From a virus: DNA of 30,855 nt. Position numbers and translations under genes: made by a program. The notes below the pieces were generated by a model. It did no database searches. It was not told where the DNA came from and saw nothing but the letters and a program-made list of their open reading frames with translations. How positions within the stretch are numbered: position 1 is the stretch's first letter; every line of letters starts with the position of its first letter. Of the stretch, positions 19,417 through 27,309 are shown in pieces. The stretch lies in the IMG/VR virus record IMGVR_UViG_3300033156_000249, positions 1 to 30,855 of that record; one strand, written 5' to 3'.

Positions 19417-19430
19417 CTCTTTCTCTCCTC

Positions 19431-20288
19431 TCAGCGCCTTGGGGACGCCCAGCCTCTCTCTCGCAGGTACTGGGATACCTCTTCACGCCAGTCTGGTGCA
19501 TCTGCTAACCGTGTGTTCAGCAAGTCGCTTTGTTTAGGCCTCAGTTCATCAGGAGAGCCAGTCCTAGCAGCAAAGTCCACCCTCTTGTGTAGCATCTCTG
19601 CCACAGCGTAACCGAGCGTGTGATGGCTACATGCGCCACCTCCAGCACAATGATAGATACCGCCATTACCCTCACGAACCCTAACGGCCACCTCGCAGAT
19701 TCTCTGTGCGGCAGACTTGGCGTAGGTAGGAGAGAAGCGCGTGTCGGCATCAAGCTCTAGGTGCCTGCCTTCTCGTGCAGCCCTCGCTAGGAAGTCTATG
19801 AAGTTGCCTCCGCCCTTGCCTCTGCACCCCTTCTTACCGTAGAGGTAACTCACGCGGCAGATTGCCGCTTTCTCTCCCAATATGCTGAGGGCCGCTAGTT
19901 CTCCCGCACGCTTCGTCATACCGTAGACTGACTTGGGCCTACAAGGAGCAGTCTCGCTATAGTTGCCAAGCACCCCATCGAACACGTAGTCTGTACTCAC
20001 GTAGATATACACACAGTCGCCTAAAACGTCTGTGAACTGCACAAGGGGGATTGCAGTATTGACATCCCACGCTTTCGCGGGCTGCCTCTCGCACTTCTGC
20101 AAGTCGTGTAGGGCCGCTGTGTTCACCACCACATCCGGCTGTGCATCCATGAGGGGATGGAGGCTACTTGCGTCTGCCACCTCAATGTGTGTGTGTTTGA
20201 AGCCCAGCATCTTGTGGCCAAGCTTCTTGCCTTCGAGCATCAGTTCGCTGCCAAGCTGCCCCGAACTCCCAATCACTGCGATTCGCAT
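19431..20288 (-). CDS. rmlD: dTDP-4-dehydrorhamnose reductase
   Basis: The product is 285 aa, full length for RmlD. MRIAVIGSSGQLGSELM contains the NAD(P)-binding G-x-x-G-x-x-G, PDVVVNTAALHDLQKCE is the N-T-A-A motif, STDYVFDG has the catalytic Ser/Thr region and YGMTKRAGE the Y-x-x-x-K pair. It would reduce dTDP-4-keto-L-rhamnose to dTDP-L-rhamnose. GGAGG stands 6 nt upstream of ATG 20288 and palindrome site 3 is 15 bp upstream of the ATG. RmlA and RmlB are not in the window, so early steps must come from the host or from outside this fragment. Confidence 0.85.
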   Translation of the reverse strand: MRIAVIGSSGQLGSELMLEGKKLGHKMLGFKHTHIEVADASSLHPLMDAQPDVVVNTAALHDLQKCERQPAKAWDVNTAIPLVQFTDVLGDCVYIYVSTDYVFDGVLGNYSETAPCRPKSVYGMTKRAGELAALSILGEKAAICRVSYLYGKKGCRGKGGGNFIDFLARAAREGRHLELDADTRFSPTYAKSAAQRICEVAVRVREGNGGIYHCAGGGACSHHTLGYAVAEMLHKRVDFAARTGSPDELRPKQSDLLNTRLADAPDWREEVSQYLRERGWASPRR

Positions 20289-20303
20289 TTGTGGCCTCCG
20301 ATT

Positions 20304-20319
20304 GTGGAACCGGTTCCAC
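20304..20319. promoter_or_regulatory. 16-bp palindrome, operator site 3
   Basis: This perfect GTGGAACCGGTTCCAC copy ends 4 nt upstream of the rmlD SD in a 61-bp intergenic gap. No good promoter is visible just upstream on the minus strand, so it more likely acts on transcripts arriving from the tail genes than on a local promoter. Confidence 0.75.
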
Positions 20320-20349
20320 TTTTAGGATAGGGGTCCTGCGGCTATCGCC

Positions 20350-21396
20350 TTATCCCGAGGCCCCAACCCTCGCCCACCCCTTCTCGGCGGTGCCCCTTTC
20401 AACACGAGACAATAGCATGTCTACGACGTGCTGAACCGTGTAGTGCTTGAGGGCATAGTCGCGGCCAACCCTTCCAAGCTTCTTCCGTAGGTTAGGTCGA
20501 GTTATCAGCTTTGCCATGCCGTCAAGCCAGTCTTCTGCATGATATGCCAGCAAGCCCACCTTGCCATTGTTGGTAACCTCTGCATGGGACGGTGTGTCCT
20601 CCAGTATGACAGGCAGGCCCATTGCCATGAGACTGGCGCTCTTGTTGCACGACTTACTCCATGTCCAGTCTGACTGCTCTAGGGGGATAGCCGCAAAGTC
20701 GCATGAGGCCATAAGCGGGGCAACCTCATCGCGATGCCATGGGTAAAACTCGACCTCTCCTGGGAGCAACTCTCGTGCCCATTCCTCGTTCGACTTCCCT
20801 GCGCTGTTCATAGCAGGACACGAGATAATCCAAGTGAGATTGTACTTGTCCGCAAGTTCTGGCAATGCCCACCTAATAGGTGACAGCCCGAACCAGCAGA
20901 GGTTATCAGTAAAGCCATGCCAGCCGATACGAACCGACTTCTTTCTCCGGCTGTATTTGACACGCTCCTGAAGCCAGTTGGTGTCAATCGCCTCCGGCCA
21001 GTAGTAGACATGAGGGTGGAATACTCGCAAGGTCTTTTGAAGCCAGACAGAACACGTAAGCAACGCATCCGCTTCTGCAAGCAACCTGGCTCCTGTGCTG
21101 CCCGGACCCTCTCTTCGGAAGAGACTGTCGTTCACATCCAACAGCACGATGTTTGCTAGGGCCTTCGCTGCTGCCATACGCTTGAAAGTAGGCTGGCGTT
21201 GTATCAATACAAGGTCAGCAGGACTATTGTCGTAGTATGGGCGCACATCTGCATGTAGACTCTCTGGCCCGTCCTCAGACCAGAAGAAGGCTTCTATGCC
21301 ACGCCTCTCTAGTTCCTCGCGCACACGTATTCCGCGCTGGCGCACCGTGGGGTTCTGTGGGTCTCCGTCACCTAGCAATCGGATGAGAATCCTCAA
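20350..21396 (-). CDS. GT-B-type glycosyltransferase
   Basis: The product is 348 aa from TTG 21396, after GGGAGG, with TTGA overlap to the gene upstream. The N-terminal half (MRILIRLLGDGDPQNPTVRQ, DLVLIQRQPTFKRMAAAK) and the C-terminal half (VRIGWHGFTDN, FAAIPLEQSDWTWSKSCNKS, MAMGLPVILEDTPSHAEVTN, the terminal helix RKKLGRVGRDYALKHYTVQH) follow the two-Rossmann GT-B layout of GT4-like enzymes. The donor-binding segment is atypical, so family assignment is by layout. It is expected to act on the same acceptor as its partners. No N-terminal module like that of its neighbour is present. Confidence 0.7.
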   Translation of the reverse strand: MRILIRLLGDGDPQNPTVRQRGIRVREELERRGIEAFFWSEDGPESLHADVRPYYDNSPADLVLIQRQPTFKRMAAAKALANIVLLDVNDSLFRREGPGSTGARLLAEADALLTCSVWLQKTLRVFHPHVYYWPEAIDTNWLQERVKYSRRKKSVRIGWHGFTDNLCWFGLSPIRWALPELADKYNLTWIISCPAMNSAGKSNEEWARELLPGEVEFYPWHRDEVAPLMASCDFAAIPLEQSDWTWSKSCNKSASLMAMGLPVILEDTPSHAEVTNNGKVGLLAYHAEDWLDGMAKLITRPNLRKKLGRVGRDYALKHYTVQHVVDMLLSRVERGTAEKGWARVGASG

Positions 21397-22712
21397 GCTA
21401 ACAATCCTCCCAGTATGCTGTAGAAATGCTTAACATACGCAAGGTGCGTCCTTTCGCGCCAAGGGCGCAGGCCGTTGAGCATTATTCTCTCGCGTAGGCA
21501 CTCGTCCTCGAATAGAGTGCTTACCCCTTCGACGATTGCTTGAGCGTCTTTCATGGGCACAAGCCAGATGTTCTCACCATGTTCAGCGTAATCCAGCCCG
21601 ATAGGAGTAGCCACAACTGGCGTCCCACAGGCCATAGCCTCCCTCACCGTCCGAGGAGTTCCCTCAATGAGACTAGGTGAGACAAAGACCGTGGCGCGTG
21701 AGTATAACCGTGCAACCTCATCTTCATTGTAAGTACGCACATGTGTGACCTTACATGACATCTTAGGAGGAGGATAGCCAAGCCACGTGACTTCTAGGTC
21801 GGGGTACTTACTAGCTAGGCTGTTGATAGCTGGTATGAGATAGTCATGCCCATCGTACCAAACATGAGCGCCCTTTGTCACCACCATAATGCTGTGGTCC
21901 CAGGGTTTAGGGCTAAGGAACGCCTGGCATGGACAGAAGGTCAGCGTGTCAACTCCAGGGTTAAGTTTTCCCACGATATCCATGCCATATTTCTCAGCGA
22001 ACTCCCACATGTGGTCTGCAATGATTATGTCCTTGAAGCCGTCTAGCTCAAAGCACTTTTTCCACTCCTCGTACTGGGGTTGGCCCCGCACCCACTCCGG
22101 CTCATCACTCTGCACAAGGCCTATTCTCACACGGCAGTCTATGGCCCTAGCTACGGGACGCGTGGTGACGAAGGTGCCCATCACCATATCATAATATGGG
22201 GCTTCTTGTCCTCGAAGGACGCAATTGACCCAAGGCCATTGCGACATGAAGTCGGGGCGGGCGAAGGAGACATCCACGTACCACCCCATCTTGAGAAGAT
22301 AGTAAGCAATGGATTGTATTGCCTTGACGCCACCACTAAGGCCCCCATCGCCCGTGACAATGCAGCAGGTGCGTTGCTTCCCCGTAGCATTCTTCTGCGG
22401 AAGCTTTGAGGGGTCTACGTAGCCGTCCTCGTTGCTCCACAGCCAAGTGTAGCTTGCCTCATGGGAATATGCTCCCGTGGAGGGGGGCTGTGCTGGTGCA
22501 GGCATTGGCTGCTCTCCTTCGGGGAATATCACTTCCACCTTCTGGGGGTCAATCGCTCGTGTATCAATGTCGCCCTCTGCGGCAAGGCGCTCGCCTCTTG
22601 GCGGAATAGTGTATAGGCCGACGCGCTGGACGTGGGGTGTGAGGTTGCGGAGCCTAATAACCCTCCCGCCTCCCAGAACGCGGATAGTTCCTACCGACTC
22701 TACACGGCGCAT
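21393..22712 (-). CDS. GT-B glycosyltransferase (GT4-like) with extra N-terminal module
   Basis: The product is 439 aa, with GGGAGG before ATG 22712. Residues 1-60 hold the module GTIRVLGGGRVIRLRN plus a hydrophilic linker, similar to the start of the GT2 enzyme at 16926-17849. From about residue 105 comes a GT-B enzyme (RTCCIVTGDGGLSGGVKAIQ, KLNPGVDTLTFCP, SPSLIEGTPRTVREAMACGT, then PVVATPIG), with the G-x-P-x-x-x-x-E-A motif of GT4 retaining enzymes. It is the first sugar gene after the tail-fibre genes and is coupled to the next GT by TTGA overlap. It probably decorates phage or cell surface targets. Confidence 0.75.
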   Translation of the reverse strand: MRRVESVGTIRVLGGGRVIRLRNLTPHVQRVGLYTIPPRGERLAAEGDIDTRAIDPQKVEVIFPEGEQPMPAPAQPPSTGAYSHEASYTWLWSNEDGYVDPSKLPQKNATGKQRTCCIVTGDGGLSGGVKAIQSIAYYLLKMGWYVDVSFARPDFMSQWPWVNCVLRGQEAPYYDMVMGTFVTTRPVARAIDCRVRIGLVQSDEPEWVRGQPQYEEWKKCFELDGFKDIIIADHMWEFAEKYGMDIVGKLNPGVDTLTFCPCQAFLSPKPWDHSIMVVTKGAHVWYDGHDYLIPAINSLASKYPDLEVTWLGYPPPKMSCKVTHVRTYNEDEVARLYSRATVFVSPSLIEGTPRTVREAMACGTPVVATPIGLDYAEHGENIWLVPMKDAQAIVEGVSTLFEDECLRERIMLNGLRPWRERTHLAYVKHFYSILGGLLA

Positions 22713-22727
22713 GGTGGCCTCCCTGTG

Positions 22728-23501
22728 CTATTTGAACGCAAGACCCGTCCTTGTCCACGTGACGGTGCATAGGGCGTACGCCCCGTGGTCTGACGCAGAC
22801 TTGTAATAGTACTGCGAGTAGCTTCTATAGGACGCGCCTCTTGTTATCCTGAAGTTGAAGACGCTACCCGTATCGCTCTGGAGGTTGATATGCTCTACCG
22901 TGAACGCATTGCTGGGGCTTACGCTCAAGGTGATGAAGCCTGGGATTTGGAAGATACCGTCCGCTGAGTGGTCAAGCTCGTAGTCCAGGTAGTGCAGCGA
23001 TGTCACGTGCAAGTCCTCTAGTGTGCCCGTGAGCGTCAGGAGTTCGCATGGCAACACTTGGGGCGGGCTTGTTACGGAGGTGACGCTGCTTGCGTCAGAG
23101 ACATATTGGCAGAACTCGAAGTTGGCCTTGTCGGTCGGGGCTGTGCCCGTCTTGTTCACTACCCATGTGCCATTCTGACAATAGTAGACGTAGCCCGGAT
23201 TGGCATTGGCCTCAACGCTTACTGCTCCTCCAGCATAGCCAGTCACAAGCTTGCCGACGAGCGCGTAGCCAGAGGTCACGTCTATTGATAGACCCGTACC
23301 GATGCTTGCCACCATGCCGCTCAGGATGCCCGAACCGAAGAGTTCGTATATGACATCCTCGAAGTTATTCTCGACCGTTTGGGATTGGGCTAGAAGTGTG
23401 TCCTGATTGGTATTCAGCCTGTTCCTAAAGGGTGTGCCGCCCTCATCGCTCGGATAATCTGTCGGGTCGGTCAACGTATAGTGATTATCAAGGCCTGGCA
23501 T
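22728..23501 (-). CDS. Tail fibre or baseplate-associated structural protein
   Basis: The product is 257 aa. AGGAGG precedes ATG 23501. The first 45 residues contain DPTDYPSDEGGTPFRNRLNT, then alternating short strands (GLSIDVTSGYALVGKLVTGY, GAVSVEANANPGYVYYCQNG), a Gly/Ser/Thr-rich composition and an extended C-terminus (ASYRSYSQYYYKSASDHGAY). This is typical of phage fibres or appendages whose repeats form a beta-rich shaft. It lies between the 821-aa tail protein and the glycosyltransferases, so it is a natural glycosylation substrate; that is inference from order. No known receptor-binding domain was identified. Confidence 0.6.
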   Translation of the reverse strand: MPGLDNHYTLTDPTDYPSDEGGTPFRNRLNTNQDTLLAQSQTVENNFEDVIYELFGSGILSGMVASIGTGLSIDVTSGYALVGKLVTGYAGGAVSVEANANPGYVYYCQNGTWVVNKTGTAPTDKANFEFCQYVSDASSVTSVTSPPQVLPCELLTLTGTLEDLHVTSLHYLDYELDHSADGIFQIPGFITLSVSPSNAFTVEHINLQSDTGSVFNFRITRGASYRSYSQYYYKSASDHGAYALCTVTWTRTGLAFK

Positions 23502-23505
23502 ATCT

Positions 23506-25971
23506 TCACGCCTCCTGGAATGTCACGCCGCCGTCATCTGAGTATGAGACGGTCTCTTCCCCGCCCTTGGAGTAGACGATGACTATACGCCCACGTTGTG
23601 TCATGACACCCGACGCTTGCCTCACATCAACCCCAGAGGCGACGGTAACCGCGTCCTCTAGGGTTGTAAGCGTATCAGTGCTGTAGGCGAAGTCCAAGGT
23701 GCCATCGCTCTTCACGCCAGCAAAGTAGACAATGGGGTTATCCTCGGCCCGCCAGAAGAAGGCAGTACTATAGCCCGATGTTATTGACACAGATGTGCTC
23801 CACGTCTCGCCAAGGTCATCGCTATGCTGCGTGTACACTATGTTATCACGGACAAAGCACAAGTGCAACCGCCCTCGTTCCGTAAAGAAGGCGCTAGGAT
23901 AATCGTCGCCAGCACCCGTTGTATCTTGATGGGGGTTTGTGTAGCCAGGGTCAACCTCTGAGGCATCCTCCCAGTACTGCACCTCGGGATTGCTGTAGAG
24001 GTGATATATGCCATTCAGCAGCGTAGAATAGAAGTGTATCAGCCTAGCAGAAGCACGCGGGACTAAGAGAGAAAACCTATGCCCACCCGCTGAGGCCCCT
24101 TGCATGGTGGCATACTCGCGGACGTGTGCAAGGGCATAGGTACTATCCACGCGGTAGTTCCAGAATGTGGCCACATCGTCGCTGTATTCTGCGATGGTCT
24201 CTAGGCTTTGAGAGTGCCAATGCCCATGCCCATCGCTGCTCAGGGATTGTACCTCTGCCCACGTATCGCTACTGCCTTGCTTGCGCCGCTCCAAGGTGTC
24301 GGCGTTAGCGTGATTGCGGTCTGCTGCGCCGGTCGGGTCGCTCATCCACCCGTGGGCTTGCCCTCTCACTATCTTCTCCGCCGTGAAGTCGTAGTGTAGG
24401 CCTGCCGCTGTTGTCCATTGCCCCACCCGCACCGCTACGTCGAAGGTAGTTCCCGTCTGCCGATTTACAGGCCGCAGGTCAAAGCAATGGGGCGTCTTGA
24501 GCCAGTTGCCCTCGTCGTCCTTGAAGGCGGCCTCGGCAGCGGCGGCACTGTACGTAGTATCCCAAGCGTCTGAGCATCGCTCTATGAAGTCGAGGTAGCC
24601 TGCCAAACTCCACGCGCTCGTGAAGTCAATGCCGCTTGTAGCTCCGACCCGATAGTCGAAATGCCCTCCCGTTGGCTCCAAGGTATTCCCGTGCGAACTA
24701 TCGGGCCAGGCAATCCCCTCCAGGTACTGCCCGTCCACGCAGGCGGACATGCCGCCGCGCCGGTACTGCCAGTGCTCGAACTCCTTGAGGTAGCAATGCG
24801 GCGTTGCCGGATCGCGCGGAGGGCTCGAAGAGAGGTCTCCCCTGTCAAGGCATAACTTGGGTTCGTTTATTTGCCAGTCATCACCATCCGCGAACTCAAG
24901 CCTAATTCCTGTCACGATTTGCATCGGCTCCTTGGATTGTATCTCGCCAATATCAACACAAATCTCTTGCACTCCTTCGGCGACGGGGGCATCGTAAGTA
25001 AGAGTGTAGTCTTGCCCTGCTGCATACTCGTACTCAGTTTGGCGGCTAGAATCTGTACGGTGGTTGTCCCAATACTGTCCCCTGCGAAACGTGATCGTAG
25101 TTTGCAACCTAGTGCTGCGAGGAGAGGGGGCGGCAAGATAGACGTATAGATAACGCCATCCAAGCCAGCAATAGACACTTTCAGGGTACTCTTGAATAGT
25201 TGTCCAATGATGTGTGTAATAGCTATGCCTTCGAGTTATATAGGCTTGGGGCACTGGCTCAGGCGCTGCCTGAGAAGCAACAAGAACCTGTCGCCGCTCA
25301 TAGTTCGAGATGGGGACAAACCTAAATACGTTACTAGGCCCAACATAACGAAATATGGCGAACGTCACATAGGACGAGGGCTTCTCCCTGATTAAAACTA
25401 TGTTGCCATCTACTCCGTGCCCAGGATTATTAGGGTCGTACAGACCCTCAGCCAGAATTATTTTGCCGCCCTCGGTGCTGTGTACAACCGCCGCGTGTCC
25501 TGCCCCTCCTACATGAATAGCCAATCCATCGCCTGGTTGTAAGTACTTGTCTTCACAAAGAGAACTATCACTTATACATTCAAACCCATCGGGCAAGCCC
25601 GAACACATCTCTAGGGCAGTGCCCTTCCACCAGTCATCAGGAAAATCAATGCCGAAGTTGGCCTCAAAAAAAAGCTGAACAAAATGGTCACATTCCAGAC
25701 ATGGCTCAAAGACTCCTTCATACCCATCGGCTTGGGCTACGTAGTGCGGTGTGGTTTCATAATGCGTAGTGGGCTCCCACCGTCCCCACCACTCATCGCC
25801 GCTACTTATTGGGAATACGTCTCCATAGATCCCAACATTATCGCGGTGCGCTATTGTGACAATATCAGAAACATAGGGCGAGGACGTGCGGTCGGTCGCA
25901 GAAAGCGGCCAACCGCTTATGACGATCCGCCCATCATGGTCGAAGCTAACCGTGCTCGTGTCTACGCTCAT
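23506..25971 (-). CDS. Large tail protein with CHAP-like and Asp-box (BNR) domains
   Basis: The product is 821 aa; ATG 25971 overlaps the previous stop (ATGA). Residues 91-212 look like a CHAP/NlpC-type cysteine peptidase: a Cys near residue 94 in ECDHFVQLFF, DDWWKGTALEMC, YLQPGDGLAIHVGG, then GHAAVVHS with His159 and a following AEG. Such domains cleave peptidoglycan peptide stems or cross-links. The middle is beta-rich. The C-terminus holds at least two Asp-box motifs (SDDLGETW at about 717-724 and SDDGGVTF at about 811-818), as in sialidase-like propellers that bind or cut glycans. A virion tail enzyme that both binds and digests the cell envelope is the likely role. The catalytic third residue was not identified with certainty. 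Confidence 0.65.
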   Translation of the reverse strand: MSVDTSTVSFDHDGRIVISGWPLSATDRTSSPYVSDIVTIAHRDNVGIYGDVFPISSGDEWWGRWEPTTHYETTPHYVAQADGYEGVFEPCLECDHFVQLFFEANFGIDFPDDWWKGTALEMCSGLPDGFECISDSSLCEDKYLQPGDGLAIHVGGAGHAAVVHSTEGGKIILAEGLYDPNNPGHGVDGNIVLIREKPSSYVTFAIFRYVGPSNVFRFVPISNYERRQVLVASQAAPEPVPQAYITRRHSYYTHHWTTIQEYPESVYCWLGWRYLYVYLAAPSPRSTRLQTTITFRRGQYWDNHRTDSSRQTEYEYAAGQDYTLTYDAPVAEGVQEICVDIGEIQSKEPMQIVTGIRLEFADGDDWQINEPKLCLDRGDLSSSPPRDPATPHCYLKEFEHWQYRRGGMSACVDGQYLEGIAWPDSSHGNTLEPTGGHFDYRVGATSGIDFTSAWSLAGYLDFIERCSDAWDTTYSAAAAEAAFKDDEGNWLKTPHCFDLRPVNRQTGTTFDVAVRVGQWTTAAGLHYDFTAEKIVRGQAHGWMSDPTGAADRNHANADTLERRKQGSSDTWAEVQSLSSDGHGHWHSQSLETIAEYSDDVATFWNYRVDSTYALAHVREYATMQGASAGGHRFSLLVPRASARLIHFYSTLLNGIYHLYSNPEVQYWEDASEVDPGYTNPHQDTTGAGDDYPSAFFTERGRLHLCFVRDNIVYTQHSDDLGETWSTSVSITSGYSTAFFWRAEDNPIVYFAGVKSDGTLDFAYSTDTLTTLEDAVTVASGVDVRQASGVMTQRGRIVIVYSKGGEETVSYSDDGGVTFQEA

Positions 25972-26202
25972 GCGCCGTATCCTTCAAGTCTGTGGCTCTG
26001 TGCGCTGGCAGCGTCTACGTAGAAAGACACATTTGGCAACAGTCGTATGTCACCTTCTTGCGGGTCATCCGAATCCCACGAGTACTTCCCCCATGTATCC
26101 ACGTAAGTCGCCGCTCTCCATCCCGCCAGCGTGTCCTTCTTCGTATGCCATGCCCCATCTGAAAACTCCTCTACGCCTGTGCAGTACAGTTCTAGGGAAT
26201 CC
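25968..26202 (-). pseudogene. C-terminal fragment of the upstream tail gene after a one-base frameshift
   Basis: The frame ends GCATGA, coupled to the 821-aa gene by ATGA overlap, and reads DSLELYCTGVEEFSDGAWHT ... PNVSFYVDAASAQSHRLEGY, protein-like throughout. It joins smoothly to the preceding frame if one G is added at about 26201-26202 (GGG in place of GG), reading through CWDSLELY. Without that base, the upstream frame stops at 26192-26194. There is no local SD suited to separate translation of this frame. I regard it as the end of one 413-aa protein. Confidence 0.6.
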
Positions 26203-27211
26203 AGCAGACCATGTCGGCTACACTCAGGCCAGAAAATGAGTATTCGCGAGGAGCGTGTATGCTGCCGCTCCAGCCGAAGCCCGCTGTATGCAACTCCTCG
26301 GGCGCATATAGGCGTATCGTGGAACCCGACCCGATGACCTCCATCTTCACTCCTGTCCACGATTCACCCGTGCATGTCGGGTCAAGCACCTCGTGGAGTC
26401 TGCTTGCATCTATCGGGCATTCTGTCCACGTGATGTCCTCCATACGCACATAGTCGCCCGCGGTACGTGAATAGTGCCCACCCGACCACATCGCTATGGT
26501 AAGCACTGTAGAAATATCGCGTGGTGTATCCAGTGTATCAACATATTGGTAAGTCCCTTGCTCTGTGACAACCCTTACTGTAACGGTCTGCCCCTCCTCC
26601 ACCACCCACTCGTCCCTCCCCTGCATCTCCTTGGCGTGAGTAACGCCAGTTTTCTCCCCTATAGGATGTTCGCTCACGCTTTCCTCAAGCGTGGCATCTA
26701 ACTCTATGCTTACTTGCCAATCGTGGAAGGCATCATCCAGTTCGTACCATTCATCAATCGGCAGGTCCTGGTCCTCTCTATATGCGTGCATCATCAAGTG
26801 CCCATCATGGGTTTCAGGTCTTAATCTAGGCCCACTATCATATCCACCAAAACTCAAAGACAAACCCGCTGTACCCCCACACCCTGTGTATCCATCCGCC
26901 GTGCTACTGCACAGGAACCTCAGCGTCGCGCTCGCCCCGAAATGGTCTGCCACTTGTGTCTTCGCTGCCATCGGCCCTTCTCCGTCCTCCCAGCTAAGCT
27001 CTATGCGCTTTCCGTCGCCCGTCGTTAGCACTGGCCTCTCGCCGGTCGGGTCTATCGTTGCCGAGAACTCGAATGCCGCCCCGTCCTCCTCGCCCCTCGG
27101 CAGCCCGACAAGCCACTCCTGCATTTGCCGCTCGCCCGCTGGAGTCCGCGCAGCAATGGTAATGCCCGTCCCCACCACCAGCACAGCCAGCAACGGCCAG
27201 ACCGACTTCAT
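26192..27211 (-). CDS. Secreted or membrane-anchored protein in the tail cluster, 3' end frameshifted
   Basis: The frame gives 339 aa from ATG 27211 (GAGGAGGAGCC SD). MKSVWPLLAVLVVGTGITIA is a signal peptide or anchor, unusual among tail genes. The rest is beta-rich with FSATIDPTGERPVLTTGDGK, TVTVRVVTEQGTYQYVDTLD and MWSGGHYSRTAGDYVRMEDI, resembling a carbohydrate-binding jelly-roll-type domain (concanavalin-like pattern, inferred). The frame ends in DMVCWIP, and the likely true continuation lies in 25968-26202. Palindrome site 4 is 80 bp upstream of the start, and GCCGATT/AATCGGC arms (27226-27267) flank the leader. The role is uncertain: a tail-associated binding protein or an exported phage-encoded surface protein. 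Confidence 0.55.
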   Translation of the reverse strand: MKSVWPLLAVLVVGTGITIAARTPAGERQMQEWLVGLPRGEEDGAAFEFSATIDPTGERPVLTTGDGKRIELSWEDGEGPMAAKTQVADHFGASATLRFLCSSTADGYTGCGGTAGLSLSFGGYDSGPRLRPETHDGHLMMHAYREDQDLPIDEWYELDDAFHDWQVSIELDATLEESVSEHPIGEKTGVTHAKEMQGRDEWVVEEGQTVTVRVVTEQGTYQYVDTLDTPRDISTVLTIAMWSGGHYSRTAGDYVRMEDITWTECPIDASRLHEVLDPTCTGESWTGVKMEVIGSGSTIRLYAPEELHTAGFGWSGSIHAPREYSFSGLSVADMVCWIP

Positions 27212-27291
27212 TCTGGCTCCTCCTCGCCGATTGGTATGCGCTCTCTAGGAGAATACCCCGAATCGGCGGGAGGCAAACCCACGCTCCAATA

Positions 27292-27307
27292 GTGGAACCG
27301 GTTCCAC
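27292..27307. promoter_or_regulatory. 16-bp palindrome, operator site 4
   Basis: Perfect GTGGAACCGGTTCCAC, two bases after the TAA of the upstream gene. With the flanks, symmetry extends to AATAGTGGAACCGGTTCCAC plus TATT, the longest of the four. It starts the 98-bp gap before the signal-peptide tail gene. A weak promoter (TTTGCC, 16 bp, TATTCT) is possible downstream of it. Confidence 0.75.
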
Positions 27308-27309
27308 TA

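Noticed and set aside
26192-26210. Programmed -1 frameshift in the tail gene
   Set aside because: No X-XXY-YYZ slippery heptamer in the correct phase before the stop. A missing base explains it more simply.
6020-27307. The four CCGG palindromes as intrinsic terminators
   Set aside because: A hairpin would have a 6-bp stem with a CCGG loop and no consistent T-run; one site is in a divergent gap where no terminator is needed.
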